Of a stretch of DNA of 64,000 bases, positions 17,622-27,000 are shown in pieces. Numbering within the stretch: position 1 is the first letter of the stretch; each line of letters opens with the position of its first letter. Made by a program: the position numbers and the translations under genes. This DNA is from Zobellia russellii (lineage in GTDB: Bacteria > Bacteroidota > Bacteroidia > Flavobacteriales > Flavobacteriaceae): assembly GCF_018728565.1 (NCBI RefSeq), contig NZ_JACSOI010000010.1:1-64000 (forward strand). The letters are read 5' to 3'. The notes under the pieces were generated by a model. It had not been told where the DNA came from. It saw only the letters and a list, made by a program, of their open reading frames with translations, and made no database searches.

Positions 17622-19238
17622 CTAATCTTTATCGATTGTTTTATACGTGAATTTGCTTTTTTTCCAATCTATTAAAGGAGACGGGTAGTACTTTACGTTC
17701 ATCCGGTCTAAGAATGGTGCTTGATTGGCTAACCGAAGCTTGTACTTTTCCCAATTTCTGTTTTCGGGAGTTGACCAATTTAGTTCTGCATAACCAATGG
17801 CTCGGGGAAAAGCAAGGTATTCCAGTTCATCAATATTACTAATGGTTTCGGACCATAGAGGAGCTTCAATACCCAAAATGTTTTCTAAGGGAATACCTTC
17901 ATAGGTTTCCGGAGACCAGACGTAAGCAGTGTCCGTTGGAATATAACCGGCCCAGTGTAATCCGTGTTTGGACAGGGTGTCATATTCCATATCCAAGTAT
18001 GCTTTTTTAGCAGGAGACATGATAATTTTCATGTTCTTTTTTACGGCCAAATCTGCATTCTCTTTACTCGACCAAAATTGAGAAATCGAAGTGGAATCTA
18101 TATCTGCAGTGGCAATTTCATCCCAGCCTATCATACGTTTTCCATATTTCTGAACTATTTTTTCAACCTTTTCAACAAAGTAGATGTAGTCTTTCTTCTT
18201 GGTAACATGGCTCTCGTCTCCACCAATATGAAAGTAGGGGCCGGGAGTAATAGCAGATAGCTCTCTAACCACATCATCTATAAAGGCATATGTAGTGTCT
18301 TTTCGAGTGTCAAAAGTGCTAAAACCAACTCGCATGCCCGTATATAGTTTTACTTTCTTACCATTTCCGTTTAAAAAGGGGTAAGAAACAGATGCCGCAT
18401 TGGTATGCCCGGGCATATCAATTTCAGGTACTATAATCATATGGCGCTCCGCAGCGTAGTTTACGATATCCTTATATTCTTCTTGTGTGTAAAAGCCACC
18501 GGATTTGCCGCCAACTTCAGTACTACCGCCAATTTCCGTAAGTTTTGGCCAAGATTTTATTTCTATTCGCCATCCCTGATCGTCCGATAGGTGCAAGTGT
18601 AAAACGTTGTATTTGTAGTACGCCAAGAGGTCTATATACTTCTTTACATCTTCAACACTAAAAAAATGACGGGCTACATCTAACATGCTTCCGCGGTATT
18701 CAAAAACAGGGTTGTCTATAATTTTCCCGGTAGGAATATTCCATACTTCATAAGGAGCAACTGAGTCAAGTGGTGTTTCCGGAATGATTTGTCTAATTGT
18801 TTGTACTCCTCTAAAAGCACCGGCAGCCGTATTTGAGTTGAGAATAATAGAATCTTTGCTAATGTAAAGCTGATATGACTCAGGACTATTTAAATCAACA
18901 CTATCAGATTGGTTTATATAGATGACACCCTCCCTGCTCGGAGTTTCTTGAACGTTCACGGAAATATCCAAAGCGGTCTTAGCATGGATTTTTTCCGATA
19001 GAAATTTTCCCACTTCAGGAAATCCATCTGCATTTTCAGAGGTATAGATAGCCGTAAATTTATCCAAGGCAAAACCGGAATTGGTAGGTATGATTTTCAT
19101 TGGCAACGGAATCATGTTTTCCATGGCCAGATTGGTCTGTGGGAGGTTCAGCACACGTTTCTTTTTCTCGGGTTCACAAGAACAAAGGACAACAAATATG
19201 CAACTGATAAATAACGCGCTGATCAAGTTAGATTTCAT
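17622..19238 (-). CDS. GH20 beta-N-acetylhexosaminidase, lipoprotein
   Basis: 538 residues. A lipoprotein signal with Cys near position 21 (CSCEPEKKK) places it at the outer membrane or cell surface. An N-terminal GH20b-like alpha/beta domain (about 30-160) precedes the TIM barrel, with HLSDDQGWRIEI and the catalytic pair Asp341-Glu342 in HIGGDESH. It removes terminal GlcNAc or GalNAc by substrate-assisted catalysis. Last gene of a four-gene operon with an SGNH hydrolase, an esterase and a MIP channel, which suggests use of acetylated amino-sugar glycans. Confidence 0.93.
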   Translation of the reverse strand: MKSNLISALFISCIFVVLCSCEPEKKKRVLNLPQTNLAMENMIPLPMKIIPTNSGFALDKFTAIYTSENADGFPEVGKFLSEKIHAKTALDISVNVQETPSREGVIYINQSDSVDLNSPESYQLYISKDSIILNSNTAAGAFRGVQTIRQIIPETPLDSVAPYEVWNIPTGKIIDNPVFEYRGSMLDVARHFFSVEDVKKYIDLLAYYKYNVLHLHLSDDQGWRIEIKSWPKLTEIGGSTEVGGKSGGFYTQEEYKDIVNYAAERHMIIVPEIDMPGHTNAASVSYPFLNGNGKKVKLYTGMRVGFSTFDTRKDTTYAFIDDVVRELSAITPGPYFHIGGDESHVTKKKDYIYFVEKVEKIVQKYGKRMIGWDEIATADIDSTSISQFWSSKENADLAVKKNMKIIMSPAKKAYLDMEYDTLSKHGLHWAGYIPTDTAYVWSPETYEGIPLENILGIEAPLWSETISNIDELEYLAFPRAIGYAELNWSTPENRNWEKYKLRLANQAPFLDRMNVKYYPSPLIDWKKSKFTYKTIDKD

Positions 19239-19271
19239 CTTTAGTTTTTTTTGGAGTGGACTCTTTTATGC

Positions 19272-19910
19272 CTAGTTTACATAATCTTTTAAGACGGTAT
19301 ACCAAATTTCATATCCCTTAGAGTTCATGTGCAGGCCGTCAGATACAAAGATATCTTGTTTTACCTTTCTTCCATTAAGCATAGGGTTCCAAACATCTAC
19401 ATATTGTAGTCTATTATCAGTAAGCGTCATTTTTTCCATTTTCCGGTTGAGCCTTTTGTATTTCCTTCTCAGTTTCCATCTGGAAATACTTGGTTTGGCA
19501 GAAATGAATACAATCTGTGTTTGGGGACTTTCCGTAAAAATTATACGCTGTATTTCTGCTAGGGTATTAATAATTTCTTTGGGTCTCTTTTTGCTCTGAA
19601 TATCGTTGTCACCTTCATAAATAAAGACCTTTTTAGGTTTGTATTTTAGGATAAGATCATTCGTAAATTCAAGAAGGTCTACTGCTTGTGAGCCTCCAAA
19701 CCCAGAGTTAAGGACTTGGTAGTCAGGAAACCTTTCTTGTAAATCTTTCCATACGCGTATGCTTGAGCTTCCTGTAAAAACAATACTCTCCAGTGAAGGG
19801 TTGTACAATGAATCGTTCTTTTGAACAATGGTTTCTACTTCTTTTTTAAAGACGCTTTGCGCATGTAAGCTGAAACCCGTGAGCAATAGTAAGATTAGGG
19901 AAAACCTCAT
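19272..19910 (-). CDS. Secreted SGNH/GDSL hydrolase
   Basis: 212 residues with a signal peptide (LILLLLTGFSLHAQ). Blocks I (GSSSIRVW), II (GFGG), III (YEGDNDI) and V (SDGLHMNSKGY) of the SGNH fold are present, giving the Ser-Gly-Asn-His set. Such enzymes deacetylate carbohydrates or cleave esters in the periplasm or outside the cell. Six bases after the esterase gene and 33 before GH20, hence co-transcribed. Confidence 0.9.
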   Translation of the reverse strand: MRFSLILLLLTGFSLHAQSVFKKEVETIVQKNDSLYNPSLESIVFTGSSSIRVWKDLQERFPDYQVLNSGFGGSQAVDLLEFTNDLILKYKPKKVFIYEGDNDIQSKKRPKEIINTLAEIQRIIFTESPQTQIVFISAKPSISRWKLRRKYKRLNRKMEKMTLTDNRLQYVDVWNPMLNGRKVKQDIFVSDGLHMNSKGYEIWYTVLKDYVN

Positions 19911-19916
19911 TTATTT

Positions 19917-20792
19917 TTATTTAGATGTTTTAGTAATTCCTTGTGCAACGGACCAATCATGAAAGCGTTGAATCCAATTGTCGGATGGTAGGCCTTGTTT
20001 TTTCATTCCAAAACCATGTCCTCCTTTGGCGTACATATGTAGTTCTGGTATGTAGCCGGCTTTCAACCACGAATTATAAATTTCAATACTGCCCGGAGCA
20101 AGACCTAATGGGTCATCACTAGCGCAAATTACAAGCAAATCCGGGGCGTTCTTGGGAGCGTCCTGAACGGGGTAAGCACTCGTCCATGCATAGACTGGAA
20201 CTATAAAATTTGGCCGATTATCTTCTGTATAATTGTAAGCTACGCCCATGGTTACAGCTCCTCCAGCAGAAAATCCCATGAACCCTATTTTATTTGGATC
20301 CAATTGATATTTTTTTGCGTTTTGTCTAACATAGGAAATTGCAGAAAGCCCATCAGCAACAGACAAAGGTAGTACGGGAGCTACTCTTTCTGCTATTCGG
20401 ACGGGGTTGTTCTTACCGTCATCACTAACTTCTTGTACCGCATCTTTACCGGTAGGAACAAGACGATATTTTAAAACGAACGCAGTTATACCTTTATCAG
20501 CGAGCCATTTGGCTACGTTACGTCCTTCACTATTAATGCTATGCGCGTACAAAGCACCGCCTGGAGCAATAATAACAGATGTACCATTGGGTTTCTCCGG
20601 TTGAAAAACTTGAAGGGTGGGCACGGAAACATTTGTAACTACCTCTGTATTCCAAATATCCGAGAAGTATTGTCTTTCTTCGTTTTCCCATTTTACGGTC
20701 TTACTTTTTTCATAGGGTATTTCTATGAACTCTTGTGCAAGACCAATTTGTACGATTAAGAAAAATGAAAATAGAAGGCTTATTTTTTTCAT
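19917..20792 (-). CDS. Secreted alpha/beta-hydrolase (carbohydrate esterase-like)
   Basis: I start at the ATG at 20792, which gives a signal peptide (MKKISLLFSFFLIVQIGLAQ) and 291 residues; an upstream frame extension runs into the MIP gene and is not credible. The alpha/beta-hydrolase core shows APGGALYAH (oxyanion loop), GFSAGGAV (nucleophile Ser), the acid near ASDDPLG and the catalytic His in GGHGFG. It resembles secreted xylan and acetyl-esterase-like hydrolases often found next to glycoside hydrolases. Exact substrate unknown. Confidence 0.85.
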   Translation of the reverse strand: MKKISLLFSFFLIVQIGLAQEFIEIPYEKSKTVKWENEERQYFSDIWNTEVVTNVSVPTLQVFQPEKPNGTSVIIAPGGALYAHSINSEGRNVAKWLADKGITAFVLKYRLVPTGKDAVQEVSDDGKNNPVRIAERVAPVLPLSVADGLSAISYVRQNAKKYQLDPNKIGFMGFSAGGAVTMGVAYNYTEDNRPNFIVPVYAWTSAYPVQDAPKNAPDLLVICASDDPLGLAPGSIEIYNSWLKAGYIPELHMYAKGGHGFGMKKQGLPSDNWIQRFHDWSVAQGITKTSK

Positions 20793-20812
20793 GAGTTTAG
20801 AATAAAGGTTGC

Positions 20813-21538
20813 TTAAACGGATACGGCAAGGTAAACCAGAGCTGCTAAAAACCCACCGAACAATGGACCTACAATAGGCACCCATGCATAGCCCCAATCA
20901 CTACTGCCTTTACCCTTTAAGGGTAAGATAGCGTGTAATAAACGCGGACCAAAATCACGTGCCGGATTTATGGCATAACCTGTTGGGCCTCCAAGCCCAA
21001 AACCAATACCCATTACCAATAGAGCTACAGGAAGGGCATCTAAGGAACCCAAGGAAATGGCTTCCTCTCCAAACTTGCCGCCTGCAATAAAGAACACACC
21101 AAAAACTAAGGTAAAGGCTCCAATTGCTTCCGTAACAAAGTTCCAAAAGGGGCTTCTAATGGCCGGGGCGGTACAAAAGGTAGCCAGTATAGCTCCTTGG
21201 TCTTCGGTGGCATCATAATGTTTTTTGTAAGTGAGCCAAACTAGGAAATTCCCCATCATGGCACCCAAAATTTGGGAAACCATATAACCGGGTATCAACC
21301 CCCAACTAAACTTGCCTGCTGTGGCCAATGCCAAAGTTACAGCTGGGTTTAAATGGGCGTGGCTAACATCTGCACTTACATAAACACCTATAAAAACGGC
21401 AATACCCCATGCTAGTGAAATACCGGTCCACCCGGTGTCAGGGCCCTTGGTGCCTTTTAAAACGAGATTGGCAACAACACCGTTACCTATAAGAATAAGT
21501 AAAGCGGTTCCAATAAATTCATAGAGATAAACGATCAT
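20813..21538 (-). CDS. glpF: MIP family channel, aquaglyceroporin (GlpF-like)
   Basis: 241 residues with six membrane spans and two half-helices carrying NPA motifs (HLNPAVTLA and INPARDFGPRL). The Asp after the second NPAR is typical of glycerol facilitators rather than strict water channels. Inner membrane; passes glycerol or other small polyols. First gene of the operon with esterase, SGNH hydrolase and GH20 (20-base gap), an unusual partnership because glpF normally sits with glycerol kinase. Confidence 0.9.
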   Translation of the reverse strand: MIVYLYEFIGTALLILIGNGVVANLVLKGTKGPDTGWTGISLAWGIAVFIGVYVSADVSHAHLNPAVTLALATAGKFSWGLIPGYMVSQILGAMMGNFLVWLTYKKHYDATEDQGAILATFCTAPAIRSPFWNFVTEAIGAFTLVFGVFFIAGGKFGEEAISLGSLDALPVALLVMGIGFGLGGPTGYAINPARDFGPRLLHAILPLKGKGSSDWGYAWVPIVGPLFGGFLAALVYLAVSV

Positions 21539-21540
21539 AG

Positions 21541-21570
21541 TTGAGTTAGTTAAATTGTTGAGTTAGTTAA
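21541..21570. repeat. 13-bp direct repeat next to the MIP start codon
   Basis: TTGAGTTAGTTAA occurs at 21541-21553 and again at 21558-21570, so the 5' untranslated region of the channel gene is almost wholly made of the duplicated 17-bp unit. The nearer copy ends two bases before the ATG. Confidence 0.8.
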
Positions 21571-21687
21571 TTAGTGGAAAGATAATGAAAAATCAAAATT
21601 TTATCCGTGTAGTACATATAGGGGCAACCATAAGATACAGGCAGTTTTAGCCTTGCTATTTACTGTAACGAATAAAGGTAAAGCGAA

Positions 21688-22140
21688 TCAGACATTAAAT
21701 TGTTGAAGGTGATGGTCCAAATGTTTATAAAAAAGGACGTTCCATTCTTGAGAGGTGAGTTTTCCAAAAGCATGCGACTCTTTATTTTGAAAATGAGCTG
21801 CACCTAGTTGTTGTGTTTTTTCTAAATGTGCAATAAGTATCTCTTTTTCCAATTGAAAATCCCGCTCATCGGTAATATAAAATTCTGGAGCTGTACGAAT
21901 ATTTCTTTTATAAGGTTTAGGACCTATAACCAGATTTTTCGCAAAAAGTTTAATCATAAACTTCTTAAACCCTTTAGGTTTTGGGTATTTGTCCGTATAG
22001 GTCATGTCATAAGCCACATTACAATGAGCCAACATTTGGCCCACATTCATCTTTCCCCATAAATTAGTACTTGTTGGATTTAGTTGGTTGATACGGGAAA
22101 TAATTTCGTTTACATCATTTTGGTCAAATACATTTTTCAT
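21688..22140 (-). CDS. DUF1569 family protein (DinB-like fold)
   Basis: 150 residues without signal peptide. The pattern LNPTSTNLWGKMNVGQMLAHCNVAYDM and the C-terminal YKHLDHHLQQF match DUF1569, a DinB/YfiT-like four-helix bundle whose conserved histidines can bind a metal. Function unknown; cytoplasmic. It stands alone between the MIP operon and the secreted-protein gene on the opposite strand. Confidence 0.8.
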   Translation of the reverse strand: MKNVFDQNDVNEIISRINQLNPTSTNLWGKMNVGQMLAHCNVAYDMTYTDKYPKPKGFKKFMIKLFAKNLVIGPKPYKRNIRTAPEFYITDERDFQLEKEILIAHLEKTQQLGAAHFQNKESHAFGKLTSQEWNVLFYKHLDHHLQQFNV

Positions 22141-22298
22141 GCTGCCTACGGTTTTTATAAAAGATGGTAATCTAAAGGACCTGACGGAAAGATATTAAAA
22201 AAAACGAACCTTTTACTTCTCTTTTGTTAGATAAATTAGGGAAGGAATAGTAATATGAAAAAAAATAAAGGGGTTAACAAATTTTTAAGAAGATACTA

Positions 22299-22330
22299 TT
22301 TGTGCACCTTAAGGACGTACACTAGTTTTG
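22299..22330 (+). promoter_or_regulatory. Bacteroidota-type promoter for the small secreted protein
   Basis: TTTG at 22299-22302, a 20-base spacer, then TAGTTTTG at 22323-22330 match the -33 TTTG / -7 TAnnTTTG consensus. Transcription should begin about 22335-22337, only one to three bases before the ATG at 22338, so the message would be nearly leaderless. Confidence 0.65.
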
Positions 22331-22337
22331 CTCACAG

Positions 22338-22766
22338 ATGAAAAAAAGGTATTTACAATATTTTTTATCTCTTTCAATACTCCTTTTAGGCGTTTGTGGT
22401 CAAATATCCGCAAATTCAGCTTACGGTGCTGGTACGGATGTAAGTGTAGGTCAGCAAACGGATAGGAAAAATGTTGCTAGTGAATTAAAGCAGTTCATTC
22501 CCTCGGGATTAAGTTCTTCCTCGTCTGAAAAACGACATACCAATAAGATTGAAATTACGGATGAACAAGAGGAAGAAGAGGAAAATGAACCTACGCTATC
22601 CGAAAAGCAATTAAAGGAATACAACTCCTTAAACTTACTTTCTAGATTTTACGGAACAGGCTACTTTTTTCACCTGATCAAAAATCAACTTACGTTTTAC
22701 AAGCATTTTAATTACTTGTCTACGTTTAAGACACTTCACCTTATGTTCAGCGTTCTACAGCTGTGA
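22338..22766 (+). CDS. Small secreted protein with acidic linker, unknown function
   Basis: 142 residues with a signal peptide (SLSILLLGVCGQISANS). The middle is hydrophilic with a serine run and an acidic stretch (DEQEEEEENE); the C-terminal 50 residues are aromatic and hydrophobic (SRFYGTGYFFHLIKNQL, HFNYLSTFKTLHLMF) and could contact a membrane. I do not recognise a named family. A strong promoter sits in front and a terminator follows, so it is a separate unit ahead of the RND efflux operon. Confidence 0.65.
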   Translation: MKKRYLQYFLSLSILLLGVCGQISANSAYGAGTDVSVGQQTDRKNVASELKQFIPSGLSSSSSEKRHTNKIEITDEQEEEEENEPTLSEKQLKEYNSLNLLSRFYGTGYFFHLIKNQLTFYKHFNYLSTFKTLHLMFSVLQL

Positions 22767-22777
22767 TACTTGGTTTT

Positions 22778-22812
22778 GTTCGGCATATATACTACGCGCC
22801 GAACTTTTTTTT
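22778..22812 (+). terminator. Terminator after the small secreted protein gene
   Basis: GTTCGGC pairs with GCCGAAC across a 13-base loop and is followed by nine T residues. Confidence 0.8.
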
Positions 22813-22854
22813 AGTGCCATGCGGAAAATAAGGCACTTTAGAAAATTACCTCAA

Positions 22855-22873
22855 TGATGTTTTAAACACATCA
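22855..22873. promoter_or_regulatory. Inverted repeat upstream of the RND operon
   Basis: TGATGT and ACATCA flank seven bases, about 35 bases before the adaptor gene. It is of the size of a TetR or AraC-type operator but no regulator gene is adjacent. Confidence 0.3.
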
Positions 22874-22907
22874 ACATAAACCATTATCAAAACTAAAATT
22901 TTAAGTA

Positions 22908-23990
22908 ATGAGAAGAATCTTCATGCTCATGAGCTTGTCTGTGCTATTGTTTCATTCAAGTTGTTCGTCCGAAAAAAAACATAAAGAAAAAGAGGCAAAA
23001 TATCTGGTTACCAATCCTATACTAATGGATACCGTTATAACCAAAAATTATGTTTGCCAAATCCATTCCTATAGAAATATAGAACTACGAGCCTTGGAAA
23101 AAGGGTATCTAAAAACCATTTTTGTAGATGAGGGCCAACATGTAAAGAAAGGCCAACCCATGTTCAAAATTATGGACAAGGTCTATAAGTCTGAGTTACA
23201 GAGAGCTGAAGCGGAAGCCGAAGTAGCTAAAATTGAGTATAACAACACACAGTTGTTGGCGGACAGTAACGTAGTTTCTCCCAATGAATTGGCTATGAGC
23301 AAGGCCAAATACGATAAGGCTAAGGCAGAAGTTGCTATGGCGGAAACACATTTGAGCTTTACGGATATCCGCGCCCCTTTTGATGGAATAATTGATCACC
23401 TTATGGTAAGGGAAGGAAGCCTTTTGGATGAGGGCGAGTTACTCACCTCCTTATCCGATAACAGCAAAATGTGGGTCTACTTTAATGTCTCAGAAGCGGA
23501 ATACCTAAACTATGCCCTTAACGGTAATTCAGATGATAAGGTAGGGGTAGAGCTGCTAATGGCCAATAATCAAAAGTTTGACCAAGAAGGAATAGTAGAG
23601 ACTATAGAAGGAGAGTTCAATAATGAGACGGGAAATATTGCATTTAGGGCAACCTTTCCTAATCCTAAAGGTATTTTACGCCATGGGGAAACGGGAAATG
23701 TTCTAATGAAAATGTCCCTTAAAGATGTACTTATAATTCCTCAAAAAGCAACCTTTGAAGTGCTTGACAAAAAGTACGTTTTTGTGCTTGACGAAGACAA
23801 TGTGGTTCATCAAAAAGAAGTTACCGTAGGTTCCGAGTTGCCACACTTATTTGTGGTGCAAGACGGATTGTCCAAAAACGATAAAGTACTGCTGGAAGGT
23901 ATTCGGTTGGTAAAGGAAGGAAGTCACATAGAGCCAGATTTCATGGCGCCTAAGAAACAATTGGCCCTTCTTGATCTCTATGCAGAGTAA
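22908..23990 (+). CDS. RND efflux periplasmic adaptor (MFP), lipoprotein
   Basis: 360 residues. A lipoprotein signal ends in HSSCSSEKK (Cys near 19). A lipoyl/barrel-sandwich half (KGYLKTIFVDEGQHVKKGQPMF), a helical hairpin (about 85-135), the second half (TDIRAPFDGIIDHLMVREGS) and a beta-barrel and membrane-proximal domain follow. It bridges the inner-membrane pump and the outer-membrane channel encoded next. First gene of a three-gene operon; 24 bases to the pump gene. Confidence 0.93.
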   Translation: MRRIFMLMSLSVLLFHSSCSSEKKHKEKEAKYLVTNPILMDTVITKNYVCQIHSYRNIELRALEKGYLKTIFVDEGQHVKKGQPMFKIMDKVYKSELQRAEAEAEVAKIEYNNTQLLADSNVVSPNELAMSKAKYDKAKAEVAMAETHLSFTDIRAPFDGIIDHLMVREGSLLDEGELLTSLSDNSKMWVYFNVSEAEYLNYALNGNSDDKVGVELLMANNQKFDQEGIVETIEGEFNNETGNIAFRATFPNPKGILRHGETGNVLMKMSLKDVLIIPQKATFEVLDKKYVFVLDEDNVVHQKEVTVGSELPHLFVVQDGLSKNDKVLLEGIRLVKEGSHIEPDFMAPKKQLALLDLYAE

Positions 23991-24014
23991 TATCCAATCT
24001 TAAATACCAAAAAT

Positions 24015-27000
24015 ATGTTCAGTAAATTTATAAAACGGCCAGTTCTGGCTATTGTAATTTCGGTAATTATTGTTTTTGTGGGACTCTTGTCCATTAAGCA
24101 ATTACCTATATCACAGTTTCCACAAATTGCCCCTACAACGGTAAATATTTTTATAGCATACCCAGGAGCAAGTGCGGATGTATTGGTGAAATCTACCCTA
24201 ATACCTATTGAAACGGCAATCAATGGCGTGCAAGACATGCGTTATATTGCGTCTGATGCCACCAGTGCCGGAGAAGGTACTTTACGTATCATTTTTGAGC
24301 CTGGTACCGACCCGAACGAAGCGGTTGTTAGGGTAAAGAGCCGTGTAGATCAAGTAATGCCTTTGTTACCGCCATTGGTGCAAAGAGAGGGGGTTATTAT
24401 TACCCCGGTACAACCAAGTATGTTAATGTACGTGAATCTTTTTAGTAGCTCTAAAAAGAACGATGAAAAGTTCCTGTACAATTATGCGTATACCAAAATA
24501 GTTCCGGAGCTTCAACGTATAAAAGGCGTTGCCAGTGCAAAGATATTGGGTAGTAGAAAGTATGCCATGCGGGTTTGGTTAAAACCTGACCGTATGCGGG
24601 CGTACAATATTTCCGCAGAAGATGTCCTCGAGGCTATGGATGAGCAAAGTGTTATTGCTCGGCCCGGTCGTTTAGGGCGTAGTTCGGGTAAAAAATCCCA
24701 AGCGTTGGAATATGTGCTCACTTATGAGGGTAGGTATAATGAGGCAGACCAGTACAAGGATATTATTATAAAGGCGAATGAAGATGGTGAAATACTTACT
24801 TTAAAAGATATTGCGGATGTAGAATTAGGGAGTGAATTTTTTGATATTTACTCTAATTTGGACGGGAAACCCTCGGCATCGGTAGTACTCAAGCAAACTT
24901 TTGGAAGTAATGCCAGTGATGTAATAGATTCCGTAAAGGATAAATTAAAAGAGCTAAAGGAAAACTTGCCGCCGGGCATAGACTATCAAATAAGTTATGA
25001 TGTTTCTAACTTTTTGGATGCCTCAATAGAGCAAGTTGTGCATACCTTACGTGATGCTTTTATCTTAGTGGCCATTGTTGTGTTTCTTTTCTTGGGCGAT
25101 TGGCGTTCCACTCTTATTCCTATCATTGCGGTGCCCGTTTCTTTGATCGGGGCATTCTTTATCATGCAGCTTTTTGGACTGTCAATTAACTTAATAACTC
25201 TCTTTGCCTTGGTATTGGCAATTGGTATCGTGGTAGATGATGCCATTGTTGTGGTAGAGGCCGTTCATGCAAAGATGGAAGAAGAGCACCTAAACCAGTA
25301 TCAAGCGGTTAAACAGGTGATAGGTGAAATTGGAGGAGCTATTATTGCCATTACCATGGTTATGGTATCCGTATTCGTTCCTATTTCTTTTATGACAGGG
25401 CCTGTTGGGGTATTTTACCGCCAATTTAGTATTACCATGGCCGGTTCCATTATTATATCCGCCATTGTTGCGCTTACACTTACTCCGGTGTTGTGTGCCA
25501 TGATATTGAAGAACAATCACGGAGTGCCAAGAAAAAAATCACTTGTTGATAGGTTTATAGATTGGTTCAATAGAGGGTTTGAAAAACTCACGGGCAGATA
25601 TGTAAACGTACTTAAATATATAGTGAATAGGCGAGTGGTTACTTTTGGAATTCTGATCGCTTTTTGTGCTGGTATATTTTTCACGAACGAAACCTTACCC
25701 GCAGGTTTTATACCAAACGAAGATCAGGGTACTATTTATGCAATTATTCAAACGCCACCAGGGGCCACATTGGAGCGGACTAATGATGTAGCTCATAAGC
25801 TTCAGGCAATGTGCGAAGAAATGGATGCTGTAGAGTCCGTATCATCATTGGCCGGTTACGAAATTATGACCGAAGGTCGTGGTTCCAATGCGGGTACCTG
25901 TCTTATCAACCTAAAACCATGGTCGGAAAGGCATGAATCGGTACATGAAGTAATGGAAGAACTTGAGGAAGAAAGTAAAAACCTCGGGGCCGTTATTGAG
26001 TTTTTTGAACCGCCCGCAGTACCAGGTTTTGGTTCTTCTGGTGGATTTTCTATGCGTCTTTTGGATAAAACGGATAATACAGATTATCATGAGTTTGAAA
26101 GAATAAACAATGAATTTATGGATGCCCTAAGCAAAAGGGAAGAACTTACCGGGCTCTTTACTTTTTTTGCGGCCAATTACCCTCAGTATGAACTTGTGGT
26201 AGATAATAAGGCGGCAATGCAAAAAGGGGTGTCTATTGGTAAAGCCATGGAAAACCTGAATATTCTAATAGGTAGTACCTATGAACAGGGTTTCATAAAG
26301 TACGGACGTTTCTTTAAAGTGTATACACAGGCCGCTCCGGAATATAGGCGTATGCCATCTGATCTTGAACAGCTTTTTGTAAAGAACGAACAAGGGGAGA
26401 TGGTACCTTATTCGTCATTTATGAAACTTGAAAAACGTTTAGGTCCAAATGAAATTACGCGTTATAATCTATATAATTCCGCAGCTATAAGGGGTCTGCC
26501 GGCTCCAGGCTATACCAGTGGAGATGCAATTAAGGCCATTCGTGAGGTAGCGGAAGAGAGTTTGCCCAATGGCTTTGATATTGCTTGGGAAGGCCTTTCC
26601 TATGACGAAGCGGGCAGAGGTAACGGCTCAATTTACATATTTCTAGTTGTACTGATTTTCGTTTACTTGGTATTAGCGGCTCAATATGAGAGTTTCCTAT
26701 TGCCATTGGCGGTTATTCTATCCCTTCCTGTTGGTATTTTCGGGTCTTTTCTACTCCTGAAAGCTATGGGATTGGCAAATGATGTGTACGCTCAAATTGG
26801 TTTGATCATGTTAGTTGGTCTTTTGGGTAAAAATGCGGTATTGATCGTAGAGTTCGCAGTTCAGAAAAGACGTGAAGGCGCTACAATACTTGATGCGGCC
26901 ATTGAAGGTGCAAAAATGCGTTTCAGGCCTATCTTAATGACTTCTTTTGCCTTTGTAGCCGGGTTGATCCCACTAGTTATAGCAACTGGTGCCGGTGCCA

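Noticed and set aside
20793-20897. Longer start for the esterase, adding 35 residues
   Set aside because: It would overlap the MIP coding region and bury the signal peptide; the ATG at 20792 gives a normal secreted protein.
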